Assembly (NCBI RefSeq): GCF_026163685.1
Contig: NZ_JAOXSR010000001.1
Span: 372,001 to 436,000, forward strand
DNA length: 64,000 nt
Direction: 5' to 3'
Source: Oerskovia flava
GTDB lineage: Bacteria > Actinomycetota > Actinomycetes > Actinomycetales > Cellulomonadaceae
Shown here: positions 7,491 to 15,967 of the stretch, in pieces
Position numbering within the stretch: position 1 is the first letter of the stretch
Layout of the letters: each line of letters starts with the position of its first letter
Notes under the pieces: model-generated
Database searches by the model: none
What the model saw: the letters and a program-made list of their open reading frames with translations, nothing else
Told to the model about the DNA's origin: nothing
Program-made: the position numbers and the translations under genes

Positions 7491-8305
7491 TGGCGGCGAC
7501 CGAGCTGGAGGCGCCCGCGGAGGTGATCGCCACGGACCCGATCATCGAGGTCTCGAACCTCACGATGCGTTTCACGTCGAAGCGGTCCGAGACCGTCGCG
7601 CTCGACGACGTCTCGCTCGCGGTGCGACCGGGTGAGTTCGTCACCATCGTCGGTCCGTCGGGCTGCGGCAAGTCGACGCTGCTGAAGATCGTCGCCGGCC
7701 TCACGCCCTTCACCTCGGGCCGGGTGAACCTCTACGGCGAGCCGGTCACGCGGCCGCAGCGGGAGATCGGGTTCGCCTTCCAGCGCTCGGCGCTGCTCGA
7801 GTGGCGCGGGGCGCGCAAGAACATCCTGCTCCAGGCGGAGATGCGGGGGATGGACCGGCGCGCGGCCGAGCGCCGGGCGGACGACCTCATCGCGCTCACC
7901 GGTCTCACCGGGTTCGAGAAGGCGCTCCCGCACGAGCTGTCCGGGGGGATGCAGCAACGGGTGGCCCTGTGCCGGGCGCTCCTGCACGAGCCTCGGGTCC
8001 TCCTCATGGACGAGCCGTTCGGTGCCCTCGACGCCTTGACGCGTGAGCAGATGAACATCGAGATGAACCGGATCTGGCGGGAGACCGGGACGACGATCGT
8101 CCTCGTCACCCACTCGGTCCCCGAGGCCGTGTTCCTGGGCAGCCGGATCGTGGTGATGAGCCCACGGCCCGGGCGGATCGTGGAGACGCTCGAGCCAGGT
8201 CTCGGCGACCGGCGCGACTACGGCGCCACGCTCGCCGACCCCCGTTTCGTCACCGCGGCGGAACGGCTCCGGGACCTGCTCGGCGCCAGCCATGTCGCCG
8301 AGTGA
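7490..8305 (+). CDS. ABC transporter ATP-binding protein, NitT/TauT type
   Basis: 271 residues with complete motifs: Walker A GPSGCGKST (about 55-63), Q-loop AFQRSALLEW, signature LSGGMQQRV, Walker B VLLMDEPFGALDA and H-loop VTHSV. It energises import by the permease at 5497 with the receptor at 6465. The ATG at 7490 shares its A with the TGA of the receptor gene. A GTG one codon upstream is an alternative. The stop lies in an 18-bp imperfect tandem repeat (8294-8329). Confidence 0.92.
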   Translation: MAATELEAPAEVIATDPIIEVSNLTMRFTSKRSETVALDDVSLAVRPGEFVTIVGPSGCGKSTLLKIVAGLTPFTSGRVNLYGEPVTRPQREIGFAFQRSALLEWRGARKNILLQAEMRGMDRRAAERRADDLIALTGLTGFEKALPHELSGGMQQRVALCRALLHEPRVLLMDEPFGALDALTREQMNIEMNRIWRETGTTIVLVTHSVPEAVFLGSRIVVMSPRPGRIVETLEPGLGDRRDYGATLADPRFVTAAERLRDLLGASHVAE

Positions 8306-8329
8306 CCCCACGTCCCCGAGCGACCCCAC
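8294..8329 (+). repeat. 18-bp imperfect tandem repeat spanning the ATPase stop codon
   Basis: Two adjacent 18-bp units, GTCGCCGAGTGACCCCAC and GTCCCCGAGCGACCCCAC, differ at two bases, and a third partial unit follows. The first contains the TGA stop. One of three gene ends in the window duplicated in this way. Confidence 0.7.
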
Positions 8330-8347
8330 GTCGCCGGAGGGCAGCGC

Positions 8348-9394
8348 ATGAGGACGGGTCGGTACGGTGTGGGCGTCGTCGGCATGGGGAGCATCGGGAC
8401 GATGCACGCGCGGGCGCTCCGTGAGCTGGACGGTCGTGCGGCGCTCGTCGCCTACAGCGGCGGCGCGCGGCACGAGTCCGGGAGTGCGCTCGCCGGGTGG
8501 CAGGTGGCGCGGCTCCCACCGGAGCAGGTGATCGCGCACGAGGAGGTCGACGTCGTCGCGATCTGCTCGCCGAGCGGAACCCACGCCCGGCTCGCGCTCG
8601 CAGCGCTGGAGGCCGGGCGGCACGTCGTCGTCGAGAAGCCGCTCGCCCTGACGGTCGCCGACGCCGTCCGCGTCGCCGGGGCTGCCCGCGAGCGCGGACT
8701 GATGGTCTCGATGATCTCCCAGCGACGTCTCGAGCCCGAGCACCAGGCGCTCAAGAGCGTGCTGGACGCGGGAGCTCTGGGCGACGTCAGCCTGGCCACC
8801 ACGCACGTGCGGTGGTTCCGTGACGACGACTACTACCGCGCGGCGGGCTGGCGGTCCAGCATGGCGCGGGGCGGTGGCTCGCTGATGAACCAGGGGGTGC
8901 ACAACGTCGATCTCCTGCGCTGGCTCTGTGGGCCGGTGGAGTCGGTGACGGCCCAGTACGGGACCGTGGCGCACGAGATGGAGGCCGAGGACACCACCGT
9001 CGCGACGGTGCGGTTCGCGTCCGGTGCGCTCGGGCTCGTCACCACGACGACCGCGACGCCACCGGGGTTCCCCGCGACCCTCGCGGTGTACGGGTCGCAG
9101 GGGACGGTAGAGCTCGCGCAGGGCGAGGTCCGTCGGTGGGACGTCCCCGGCGTGCCGACTCCGGGAACCGTCGCCACTCTCGGCGGCGCGGCGGACCCGC
9201 TGGCGATCGGGCACGCGGGGCATCTCGCCCAGTGGACGCAGATCCTCGACGCCCTCGACGGGACGGCCCCGACGCCGGTGGACGCGGAGGACGCGCTGGA
9301 GACGGTCGGCCTCCTGTGCGCGATCTACGAGGCGGCCTCGACCGGGCGGTCGGTCAGCCCCGCCGGCCTTGTCGCCCGCGCCGCCGACGCCTGA
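8348..9394 (+). CDS. Gfo/Idh/MocA family NAD(P)-dependent oxidoreductase
   Basis: 348 residues. The N-terminal Rossmann fold begins at once with GVGVVGMGSIGTMHARAL. The family Lys sits in VVEKPLALT (about residue 100), and the C-terminal domain carries NQGVHNVDLLRWLCG with the candidate catalytic His. Members oxidise or reduce sugar, inositol or glycoside hydroxyls using bound or free NAD(P). It is the last gene of the operon led by the isomerase at 4604. The ATG has GGAGGGCAG upstream. Substrate unknown, plausibly the compound imported by the neighbouring transporter. Confidence 0.88.
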   Translation: MRTGRYGVGVVGMGSIGTMHARALRELDGRAALVAYSGGARHESGSALAGWQVARLPPEQVIAHEEVDVVAICSPSGTHARLALAALEAGRHVVVEKPLALTVADAVRVAGAARERGLMVSMISQRRLEPEHQALKSVLDAGALGDVSLATTHVRWFRDDDYYRAAGWRSSMARGGGSLMNQGVHNVDLLRWLCGPVESVTAQYGTVAHEMEAEDTTVATVRFASGALGLVTTTTATPPGFPATLAVYGSQGTVELAQGEVRRWDVPGVPTPGTVATLGGAADPLAIGHAGHLAQWTQILDALDGTAPTPVDAEDALETVGLLCAIYEAASTGRSVSPAGLVARAADA

Positions 9395-9406
9395 CAAGAT
9401 GCACGG

Positions 9407-9479
9407 CTGCGAACCTTTGCAGCACGGCTTGCAGCCGGTGTTTTCCCTGAGGAGGCGCCGAGCCTACAATCGTTCGCAG
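9407..9479 (+). promoter_or_regulatory. Promoter and operators of the lacI - dehydrogenase operon
   Basis: CTGCGAA-CC-TTTGCAG (9407-9422) is a near-perfect inverted repeat and TTCGCAG recurs at 9473-9479. Between them, TTTTCC (9441-9446), 18 nt and TACAAT (9465-9470) form a plausible promoter. Operators on both sides would permit looping by a LacI tetramer or simple autorepression by the next gene. Confidence 0.55.
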
Positions 9480-9515
9480 TCCGGCCCGTCGGGCCCCGAG
9501 AACCTGGAGGCAGCA

Positions 9516-10571
9516 GTGGTGACCGCCCGTGACGTCGCCCGCGAGAGCGGTGTGTCGATCTCGACGGTGTCGCGTGCCCTCGCGGAGCCCGACCGGGTCG
9601 CCGCCGAGACGCGCGACCGTGTGCTCGCCGCCGCGACGCGCCTCGGCTACCGACCCAACCGTGCGGCCAGCGGGCTGCGCGCGGGTCGCACCGGTGCTCT
9701 CGGTCTCGTCGTCCCCGACCTGGAGAACCCGTACTTCGCGTCGGTGACCAAGGGTGTGCAGGCGCGGGCCCGCCAGACCGGTCACGCCGTGTTCGTCGTC
9801 GACGCGGGCGAGGACCCCGAGCTCGAGACCGAGCTCGTCCTCGGTCTGCACGCGCAGACGGACGGAGTCGTGCTGTGCTCGCCGCGCGCGATCGAGGCGG
9901 ACCTCGAGGTGCTCGGCTCCGCCCCGGCGGTCCTCGTCAACCTGCGCGTCGACGGCGTGCCGTCCGTGACGTCGTCCGACATCGCCGGGATGCTGCTCGC
10001 GGCCGAGCACCTGCGTGCGCTGGGTCATCGTCGGATCGCCTACGTCGGCGGACCGGAGCGATCCTGGTCGGACGCGCGGCGCCGGGAAGGGCTCGCGATC
10101 GCGCAGGCGCGCTATCCCGAGATCGAGGTCGTCGCCGTCGGCTCGTTCCGTCCGCACGTCGCGGGCGGCCGGGCCGCCGCGGACCTCGTCGTCGCCTCGG
10201 GCGCGACCGCCGTGCTCGCCTACAACGACCTCGTCGCGGTCGGTCTCGTGGACCGGCTGCGTGCCCGGGGAGTCGTGGTCCCCCATGACCTGAGCGTCGT
10301 GGGGTTCGACGACACGTTCGTCGCGACCCTCGCTTCGCCGCCGCTGACGACGGTCCGGACGGACCTCGCGCGGCTGGGCGCCACCGCCGTCGACCGCCTC
10401 GTCGCCGTCCTCGACGCTCGCCGACGTCGGGACAGGGGCCTGGCCGTGAGCGACGGGCCGGAGGCCTCCGAACCCGTCACCGAGCTCGACGTCGAGCTCG
10501 TCGTGCGTGACTCCACGACCGTCGCCGCCCCCACGCCCACCACCGTCAACGCCCCGCAGGAGGCATCGTGA
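9516..10571 (+). CDS. LacI-family transcriptional regulator
   Basis: 351 residues. The HTH starts directly at the N-terminus (VTARDVARESGVSISTVSRALA), then the hinge (GYRPNRAASGLRAGRTG) and the sugar-binding-like domain (LGLVVPDLENPYFASVTKGV, AVLAYNDLVAVGLVDRLR, VVGFDDTFVATLASPPLTTV). The GTG at 9516 is chosen because GGAGG lies 6 nt upstream. The next codon is also GTG. The stop overlaps the GTG of the downstream dehydrogenase, so the two are translated together and this protein probably controls it through the CTGCGAA/TTCGCAG sites. Confidence 0.92.
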   Translation: MVTARDVARESGVSISTVSRALAEPDRVAAETRDRVLAAATRLGYRPNRAASGLRAGRTGALGLVVPDLENPYFASVTKGVQARARQTGHAVFVVDAGEDPELETELVLGLHAQTDGVVLCSPRAIEADLEVLGSAPAVLVNLRVDGVPSVTSSDIAGMLLAAEHLRALGHRRIAYVGGPERSWSDARRREGLAIAQARYPEIEVVAVGSFRPHVAGGRAAADLVVASGATAVLAYNDLVAVGLVDRLRARGVVVPHDLSVVGFDDTFVATLASPPLTTVRTDLARLGATAVDRLVAVLDARRRRDRGLAVSDGPEASEPVTELDVELVVRDSTTVAAPTPTTVNAPQEAS

Positions 10572-12136
10572 CCGTCCCGACCAGCACCACCGCGCTGCAG
10601 AGAACCGGCTCGAGCACCGGCTCGAGCACCGGACCGGTGCAGCCGCCGAGGCTGTGCCGCGATGCGTTGCCGGGTGTCGTCGCCGAGCCCGTGCGGCCGG
10701 AGCAGGTCGGGATCGTGCATCTCGGGATCGGTGCGTTCCACCGCGCGCACCAGGCGGTCGTCACGGAGGATGCGGCGCTCGCGACGGGTGACCTGCGCTG
10801 GGGGATCCTCGGGGTCACGCAGCGCTCGGGCGCGGTGCGCGACCAGCTGCGGCCCCAGGGCGGCGTCTACACCGTGCTGACCGCCGGGGTCGACGGCGTC
10901 GAGCCCCGCCTGATCGGTTCCGTGCTCGACGTCGCGTGGCCGGCGCAGGAGACGGCGCGCGTCCTGGACGTCGTGGCCGCGCCGAGCACCCACGTCGTCA
11001 CCCTGACGATCACGGAGAAGGGGTACTCCCGCTCGTCGGACGGGACGCTCGACGTCGACGCGGTCCGTGCGGACCTCGACGTGCTGCGGGCCGAGGAGCA
11101 GGCCGGCCCGGCCGGATCAGGGCCCCCGGCGGCGTCGAGCGCCGTCGGGCTGCTCGTGCGTGCGCTCGCCGCGCGTCGGCGGGCCGGGGGCACACCGATC
11201 ACGGTGCTGAGCTGTGACAACCTCGTCGACAACGGCCGTGTCCTGGCAGGGCTCGTCCGGGTGGCGGTCGACGCCGCGCTGCCCGGCACCGAGGGCGACC
11301 CGCTGCGGGAGTGGATCGCGGCGTCAGTCACGTTCCCCGGCAGCATGGTCGACCGCATCGTGCCGGCGACGACCGCTGCGCAACGCGACGAGGTCGAGGC
11401 TCTGCTGGGCGCGCGCGACGAGGGTCTGGTCGTCGCGGAGCCGTACCTCCAGTGGGTGATCGAGGACCGCTTCGCCGGGCCGCGCCCCGCCTGGGAGCAG
11501 GCCGGAGCGACCCTGACGGCCGACGTCAGGCCGTACGAGCAGGCCAAGCTCCGTCTGCTCAACGGGACGCACTCCCTCGTCGCGTACGCGGGCGCCCTCG
11601 CGGGGCACACGACGATCGCCGAGGCGGTCGCCGACCCACGGATCGCGGCGCAGGCGCGGGCCTTCCTGTTCGACGACGCGCTGCCCACCCTCACGCCGCC
11701 CGACGGGACGGACCTCGTCGCCTATGGCGAGCAGATCCTCGAGCGCTTCGCGAACCCGCACACCGGGCACACCACCGTGCAGGTCGCGATGGACGGTTCG
11801 CAGAAGATCCCGTACCGCTGGCTGGGGACCGTGCGGGACCGGCGCGCGGCCGGTGTCGTGCCGCGGGCCGCTGCGGCCGCGGTCGCGTCCTGGATGGTCT
11901 TCGTCGCGCGAGGGCGGACGGTGACGGGCGGGCCGCTGCCCCTCGACGACCCGCTGGCGTCCGAGCTCCGCGCGGCGGCGGGGCCGGCGCAGGGCGAGGA
12001 CGGTTCGCTCGACGCGGACCGTCTCGTCGACGCCCTGCTGGGCGTGCGGGCCGTCTTCGGCGGCGCGCTGGCCGACGACGGCCCCTGGGTGGCGGCCGTG
12101 CGTGCCGAGGTAGGGGTGCTGCTCGAGCAGCTCTGA
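10568..12136 (+). CDS. Mannitol/fructuronate dehydrogenase family protein (UxuB-like)
   Basis: 522 residues, in the range of the polyol-specific long-chain dehydrogenases. The N-terminal Rossmann region shows GIVHLGIGAFHRAHQA (about 48-63). The catalytic signature KLRLLNGTH gives Lys327, Asn332 and His335. Members interconvert mannitol/fructose, mannonate/fructuronate or altronate/tagaturonate with NAD(H). In a pectin-degrading neighbourhood, fructuronate or tagaturonate reduction is the attractive guess, but specificity cannot be read from the motif. A 12-bp unit is tandemly repeated near the start (TGSSTGSSTGP). Translation is coupled to the upstream lacI gene (GTGA). Confidence 0.85.
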   Translation: MTVPTSTTALQRTGSSTGSSTGPVQPPRLCRDALPGVVAEPVRPEQVGIVHLGIGAFHRAHQAVVTEDAALATGDLRWGILGVTQRSGAVRDQLRPQGGVYTVLTAGVDGVEPRLIGSVLDVAWPAQETARVLDVVAAPSTHVVTLTITEKGYSRSSDGTLDVDAVRADLDVLRAEEQAGPAGSGPPAASSAVGLLVRALAARRRAGGTPITVLSCDNLVDNGRVLAGLVRVAVDAALPGTEGDPLREWIAASVTFPGSMVDRIVPATTAAQRDEVEALLGARDEGLVVAEPYLQWVIEDRFAGPRPAWEQAGATLTADVRPYEQAKLRLLNGTHSLVAYAGALAGHTTIAEAVADPRIAAQARAFLFDDALPTLTPPDGTDLVAYGEQILERFANPHTGHTTVQVAMDGSQKIPYRWLGTVRDRRAAGVVPRAAAAAVASWMVFVARGRTVTGGPLPLDDPLASELRAAAGPAQGEDGSLDADRLVDALLGVRAVFGGALADDGPWVAAVRAEVGVLLEQL

Positions 12137-12169
12137 ACGCGCGGGCGGACCTCGTCGTGCCGCGACCGC

Positions 12170-13399
12170 TCAGCGCACGGGCGCTCGCAGGCCGCCGCGC
12201 GGCAGGAGCGCGAGACCTACGGCGACCGCGCTGACGATCGCCGCGACGCCGACCACGACGAGACCCGTCCGGACCCCCGTCGCCTGGGTCAGCGCACCGG
12301 CGAGCAGGCCGCCGACGGCGTGCCCACCCAGGAGCACCGGGGAGTAGATCGCGAGGACCCGCCCGCGCATGGTCGGCGGGGTGGAGAGCTGGACGTAGGT
12401 GGCAGCGCTCGTGATGAACAGCAGCGTGGCCACGCCGACGAGCACGAGCAGGATGCCGAACGTCGTCGTCGTGGGCATCACGGCCGCGACGATCTGCAGG
12501 GCGCCGAACAGCGCGGCGGCGACGACGACGAGACGTGCGTCGAGGGTCCTGACCCGGGCTCCCACGACCGCCCCGACCATCGCCCCGACGGCGCACAGTG
12601 AGGTGTAGAGGCCGAACCCGGCCGAGCCCGTGCCCCACACGTCGTCGGCGAAGGCCGCGAGGACGACAGGACCGTTGAGGCCGAAGACGCCGATGCACCC
12701 GGCGAGGAGCACGACCCACGGCAGCGTGGGGTGCGTGAGCAGGAACCGCACGCCCTCCCTGACCTGGCCGCGGGCTCGGGCGAGCACGTGCGGGGCGTGC
12801 AGGTCGCGCGGGCGGATCGCGGCGAGCAGCCCGAGCGCGGTGACGGCGAGCGCCACCGACACGAGGAACGTCCGTCCCTCGCCGATGCTCACCATGAGCA
12901 GGCCGCCGACGGCGGGCGAGACCATGGTCGCGACCTGACCGGCGACGTTGTTCGTGGAGACGGCGGCGCGCAGGCGGCCGTCGCCGACGAGCTCGCTCAC
13001 GAGGACCTGGCGGGCGGGCTGGTCGAGGGCGCTGACCAGGCCGAGCAGCACCGCCACGACGTACACGTGCCACGTGGCGACCTGCCCGGACAGGACGAGC
13101 AGCGCGAGCCCGAGGCCGAGGCCCGCGGTGGCGGCGGTCGTACCCAGGACGATCCGACGCTTGTCATGGCGGTCCGCCACGAGCCCGAAGGCGGGTCCGA
13201 CGACGAGCAGGGGGAGGTACTGCAGCGCCACGGCCAGGCCCACGGCGACAGGGCTGGCGGTGAGCTGGAGGACGAGCCAGCTCTGGACGATCCGTTGCAT
13301 CCCGACCGACGAGACATGGACGGTCTGGGCGGCGAGGTAGATGCGGAACCCGCGGTTGCGGCCGAGGGGCGGCGGTTCGAGGGTGTGGTGCTGCGGCAT
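12170..13399 (-). CDS. MFS transporter (exporter-like)
   Basis: 409 residues with about 12 predicted membrane segments. It shows the EntS-like MFS pattern: GFRIYLAAQTVHVSSVGMQR at the N-terminus, the inter-helix motif GLVADRHDKRRIVLG, and SALDQPARQVLVSELVG. This subfamily is mostly efflux. It is convergent with the dehydrogenase gene (33-bp gap) and divergent from the ABC sugar operon at 13572, sharing a 172-bp promoter region that holds two palindromes. Substrate unknown. Confidence 0.85.
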   Translation of the reverse strand: MPQHHTLEPPPLGRNRGFRIYLAAQTVHVSSVGMQRIVQSWLVLQLTASPVAVGLAVALQYLPLLVVGPAFGLVADRHDKRRIVLGTTAATAGLGLGLALLVLSGQVATWHVYVVAVLLGLVSALDQPARQVLVSELVGDGRLRAAVSTNNVAGQVATMVSPAVGGLLMVSIGEGRTFLVSVALAVTALGLLAAIRPRDLHAPHVLARARGQVREGVRFLLTHPTLPWVVLLAGCIGVFGLNGPVVLAAFADDVWGTGSAGFGLYTSLCAVGAMVGAVVGARVRTLDARLVVVAAALFGALQIVAAVMPTTTTFGILLVLVGVATLLFITSAATYVQLSTPPTMRGRVLAIYSPVLLGGHAVGGLLAGALTQATGVRTGLVVVGVAAIVSAVAVGLALLPRGGLRAPVR

Positions 13400-13424
13400 C
13401 GCAGGAATCTCCGGGGGCTCGCTG

Positions 13425-13495
13425 TTGAATCGTTATGATCCGAGTCGCTTCCAGGGCTGGACATCTGGCCCCAGTCCAGTATTGTAACGTTTCAT
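13425..13495. promoter_or_regulatory. Divergent promoter region with two operators (MFS / sugar ABC operon)
   Basis: TTGTAACGTTTCAT (13482-13495) matches TTG-n-AACGTT-n-CA(A/T), also found before the PL11 gene. TTGAATCGTTATGA (13425-13438) is a weaker relative. On the plus strand TGGACA (13458-13463), 16 nt and TATTGT (13480-13485) are a good promoter, with the strong operator at about the -10 to +1 region. Confidence 0.55.
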
Positions 13496-13571
13496 TCGGA
13501 CGAGCCGGAGTGCCGCAGTGGTCACTCGAGCCGGTCGGCCGACCTGGATGACGACGAGCAAGGAGGCTCAC

Positions 13572-14900
13572 ATGAGGATCACGCGCAGTGCAGTCCTGGG
13601 CATCAGTGTCGCGACGACCGTCGCGCTCACCCTGGGGGCATGCTCCGGAGGCGGCAACGGCGAGACGACCGAACCGGGTGCCGGTGACGCGCTCGACACG
13701 GACCGCGACATCACCCTCACCCTGGCGTGGTGGGGCAACGACGACCGCGCCTCGAAGTACGAGGAGTCGGTGGACCTCTTCGAGGAGCAGAACCCCAACA
13801 TCACGGTCCAGACCCAGTTCCAGGCGTGGGACGACTACTGGACGGCGCGCAACACCGAGGCCGCCGGGCAGGCGCTGCCCGACGTGATGCAGATGGACCT
13901 GTCCTACCTGCGTCAGTACGGTGCGACCAACCAGCTGGCCGACCTCAACGGGCAGATCGGGGTCAACCTCGACGTCGGCGGGTTCGACGAGGCGCTGCTG
14001 GCCTCCGGCAACCTCGAGGGTGGTCAGTTCGGCATCCCGACCAGCAGCAACACGCTCGCCCTGTTCTACAACGCGGATCTCCTGGACGAGCTCGGCATCG
14101 AGCCCCCGGCCGAGGGCTACACCTGGGACGAGTACGACGCCTGGCTCACCGAGGTCTCCGAGGCGGGCGCGGGGGAGGACCCCGTCGTCTTCGGTGGTCC
14201 CGACTACTCCGTGACGTTCTGGTTCTTCCTCCAGTGGCTCATCCAGCAGGGCGTCGAGCCGTTCACCGAGGACGGCCAGCTCGGCTTCGACGAGGCCGAC
14301 CTGACGTCGTGGCTCGAGCGCACGCAGCCGCTGCGTGACGCCGGGGTCGTCTACCCGATCGAGCGGACCAAGCAGCTCGAGCCGCTGGGTGGCTTCACGG
14401 TCAACGAGGCCGCGTCCGAGTTCAGCTGGGACAACTTCCTCGCGGGCTACGTCGCCGACTCCGGCACCGACAACATCCAGATGCTGCCGATCCCGTCGGG
14501 TGACGACGGCACGACGAGCCTGTTCTTCAAGCCGTCGATGCTGCTGTCCTCCTCGGCGAGCTCGGAGGAGCCCGAGGCCGCTGCCGCGCTCATCGACTTC
14601 CTCGTCAACGACCCCGAGGTCGGCCGGATCTTCGGCACCTCGAAGGGCGTCCCGGCGGTCGCCGAGCAGCGCGACGCGATGGAGATCGAGCCCGGCTCGG
14701 TCGATGAGCGCGTCGTGGCCTACGAGGAGTCGGTGACCGACCAGGCGACCGAGGCCGCCCCGATCCCCGTCGAGGGCTTCGGTGCCATCGAGGCCGAGTT
14801 CAAGCGGCTCGGCGAGGAGCTGCTGTACGAGACGATCGACATCGAGGAGTTCGTCTCCCAGTGGTTCAACGGCGCTGCGTCCTCGATCCCGCAGTCCTGA
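13572..14900 (+). CDS. ABC sugar-binding lipoprotein (extracellular solute-binding family 1)
   Basis: 442 residues. The signal peptide ends in a lipobox (LTLGAC, Cys about 24). The rest follows the family-1 oligosaccharide receptors (TLAWWGNDDRASKYEESVDLFEEQNPNI, LPDVMQMDLSYLRQYG, SSNTLALFYNADLLDELGI). GGAGG precedes the ATG by 6 nt. Genes for two MalF/MalG-type permeases, a YesL-like protein and a PL11 lyase follow, as in the Bacillus yes cluster, so rhamnogalacturonan oligosaccharides are the likely ligand (inferred). A hairpin follows the stop codon. Confidence 0.9.
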   Translation: MRITRSAVLGISVATTVALTLGACSGGGNGETTEPGAGDALDTDRDITLTLAWWGNDDRASKYEESVDLFEEQNPNITVQTQFQAWDDYWTARNTEAAGQALPDVMQMDLSYLRQYGATNQLADLNGQIGVNLDVGGFDEALLASGNLEGGQFGIPTSSNTLALFYNADLLDELGIEPPAEGYTWDEYDAWLTEVSEAGAGEDPVVFGGPDYSVTFWFFLQWLIQQGVEPFTEDGQLGFDEADLTSWLERTQPLRDAGVVYPIERTKQLEPLGGFTVNEAASEFSWDNFLAGYVADSGTDNIQMLPIPSGDDGTTSLFFKPSMLLSSSASSEEPEAAAALIDFLVNDPEVGRIFGTSKGVPAVAEQRDAMEIEPGSVDERVVAYEESVTDQATEAAPIPVEGFGAIEAEFKRLGEELLYETIDIEEFVSQWFNGAASSIPQS

Positions 14901-14908
14901 CACCCTCC

Positions 14909-14937
14909 GGTGCGGCGGCCTGGTGCGCCGCCGCACC
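14909..14937 (+). terminator. Hairpin between binding-protein and permease genes
   Basis: GGTGCGGCGGC (14909-14919) pairs perfectly with GCCGCCGCACC (14927-14937) around a 7-nt loop, starting 8 nt after the stop. No U-tract follows. It probably stabilises or partly terminates the message so that the receptor is made in excess over the permeases. Confidence 0.6.
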
Positions 14938-15007
14938 GCGGGTCGCCGCACGAAGGCCCCGACCGAGCGATTCCGACTGAACGACGACGACTGATCGGAC
15001 GAGAACC

Positions 15008-15967
15008 GTGACCCTCACACGCGATGACGCGCAACGCGGGACGCCGGCGCCTGCGCCTGGCACACGGACCCAGCAGAAGCGCTGGAGGTCCGCCGACGTC
15101 CGCGCCGGCTACGCCTTCCTGACGCCGTGGCTGCTGGGCTTCCTGCTGCTGACGGTGGGGCCCATGCTCGCCTCGTTGTACCTGGCCTTCACGGACTACA
15201 ACCTGTTCCGGTCGCCGAGCTGGGTCGGGTTCGACAACTTCACGGCCCTGTTCTCCGACCCGCGGTACATCCAGTCGGTCAAGGTCACCGCGGTCTACGT
15301 CCTCGTCGGCACGCCGATCAAGCTGATCGCGGCGCTGGCGGTGGCGATGCTGCTGAACCTCAAGCACAGCGCACAGGGCGCCTACCGGTCGATCTTCTAC
15401 GCACCGTCGCTGATCGGCGCGAGCGTGTCGATCGCGATCGTGTGGAAGGCGATGTTCATCGACGACGGCATGGTGGACAAGATCGGGCAGTTCTTCGGCG
15501 CACCCGCCGGCGGCTGGGTGGGCAACCCGGACATGACGATGCCGATGATGATCCTGCTCGCCGTGTGGCAGTTCGGTGCACCGATGGTGATCTTCCTCGC
15601 CGGCCTCAAGCAGGTCCCGGCCGAGCTGTACGAGGCGGCATCGGTCGACGGCGCGGGCGCGGTGCGCAAGTTCCTCAAGATCACGCTGCCGATGCTCTCG
15701 CCGGTGATCTTCTTCAACCTGCTGCTCGAGACGATCAACGCGTTCCAGGTGTTCAACTCGGCCTTCATCATCTCGGGCGGCACGGGTGGCCCGGCCGGAT
15801 CGACCCTCTTCTACACGCTCTACCTGTACATCCGCGGGTTCACCGACTTCCAGATGGGCTACGCCTCGGCGATGGCCTGGGTGCTGGTCCTGGTGGTCGG
15901 GATCATCACCGCGGTCTTCTTCAAGACCTCGAAGTCCTGGGTCCACTACTCCGGAGAGACGCGATGA
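15008..15967 (+). CDS. ABC sugar transporter permease (MalF/UgpA type)
   Basis: 319 residues with six membrane segments: AGYAFLTPWLLGFLLLTVGPML, then the MalF-type start (SLYLAFTDYNLFRSPSWVGFDNF). The EAA loop is EAASVDGAGAVRKFLKITLPMLSPV. The GTG at 15008 is the only start that precedes the Arg-rich cytoplasmic tail at normal distance. It forms the channel with the permease at 15964, to which it is coupled by ATGA. The cognate ATPase is not in this operon, so a shared MsiK-like ATPase elsewhere is likely (typical of actinobacterial oligosaccharide importers). Confidence 0.9.
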   Translation: MTLTRDDAQRGTPAPAPGTRTQQKRWRSADVRAGYAFLTPWLLGFLLLTVGPMLASLYLAFTDYNLFRSPSWVGFDNFTALFSDPRYIQSVKVTAVYVLVGTPIKLIAALAVAMLLNLKHSAQGAYRSIFYAPSLIGASVSIAIVWKAMFIDDGMVDKIGQFFGAPAGGWVGNPDMTMPMMILLAVWQFGAPMVIFLAGLKQVPAELYEAASVDGAGAVRKFLKITLPMLSPVIFFNLLLETINAFQVFNSAFIISGGTGGPAGSTLFYTLYLYIRGFTDFQMGYASAMAWVLVLVVGIITAVFFKTSKSWVHYSGETR

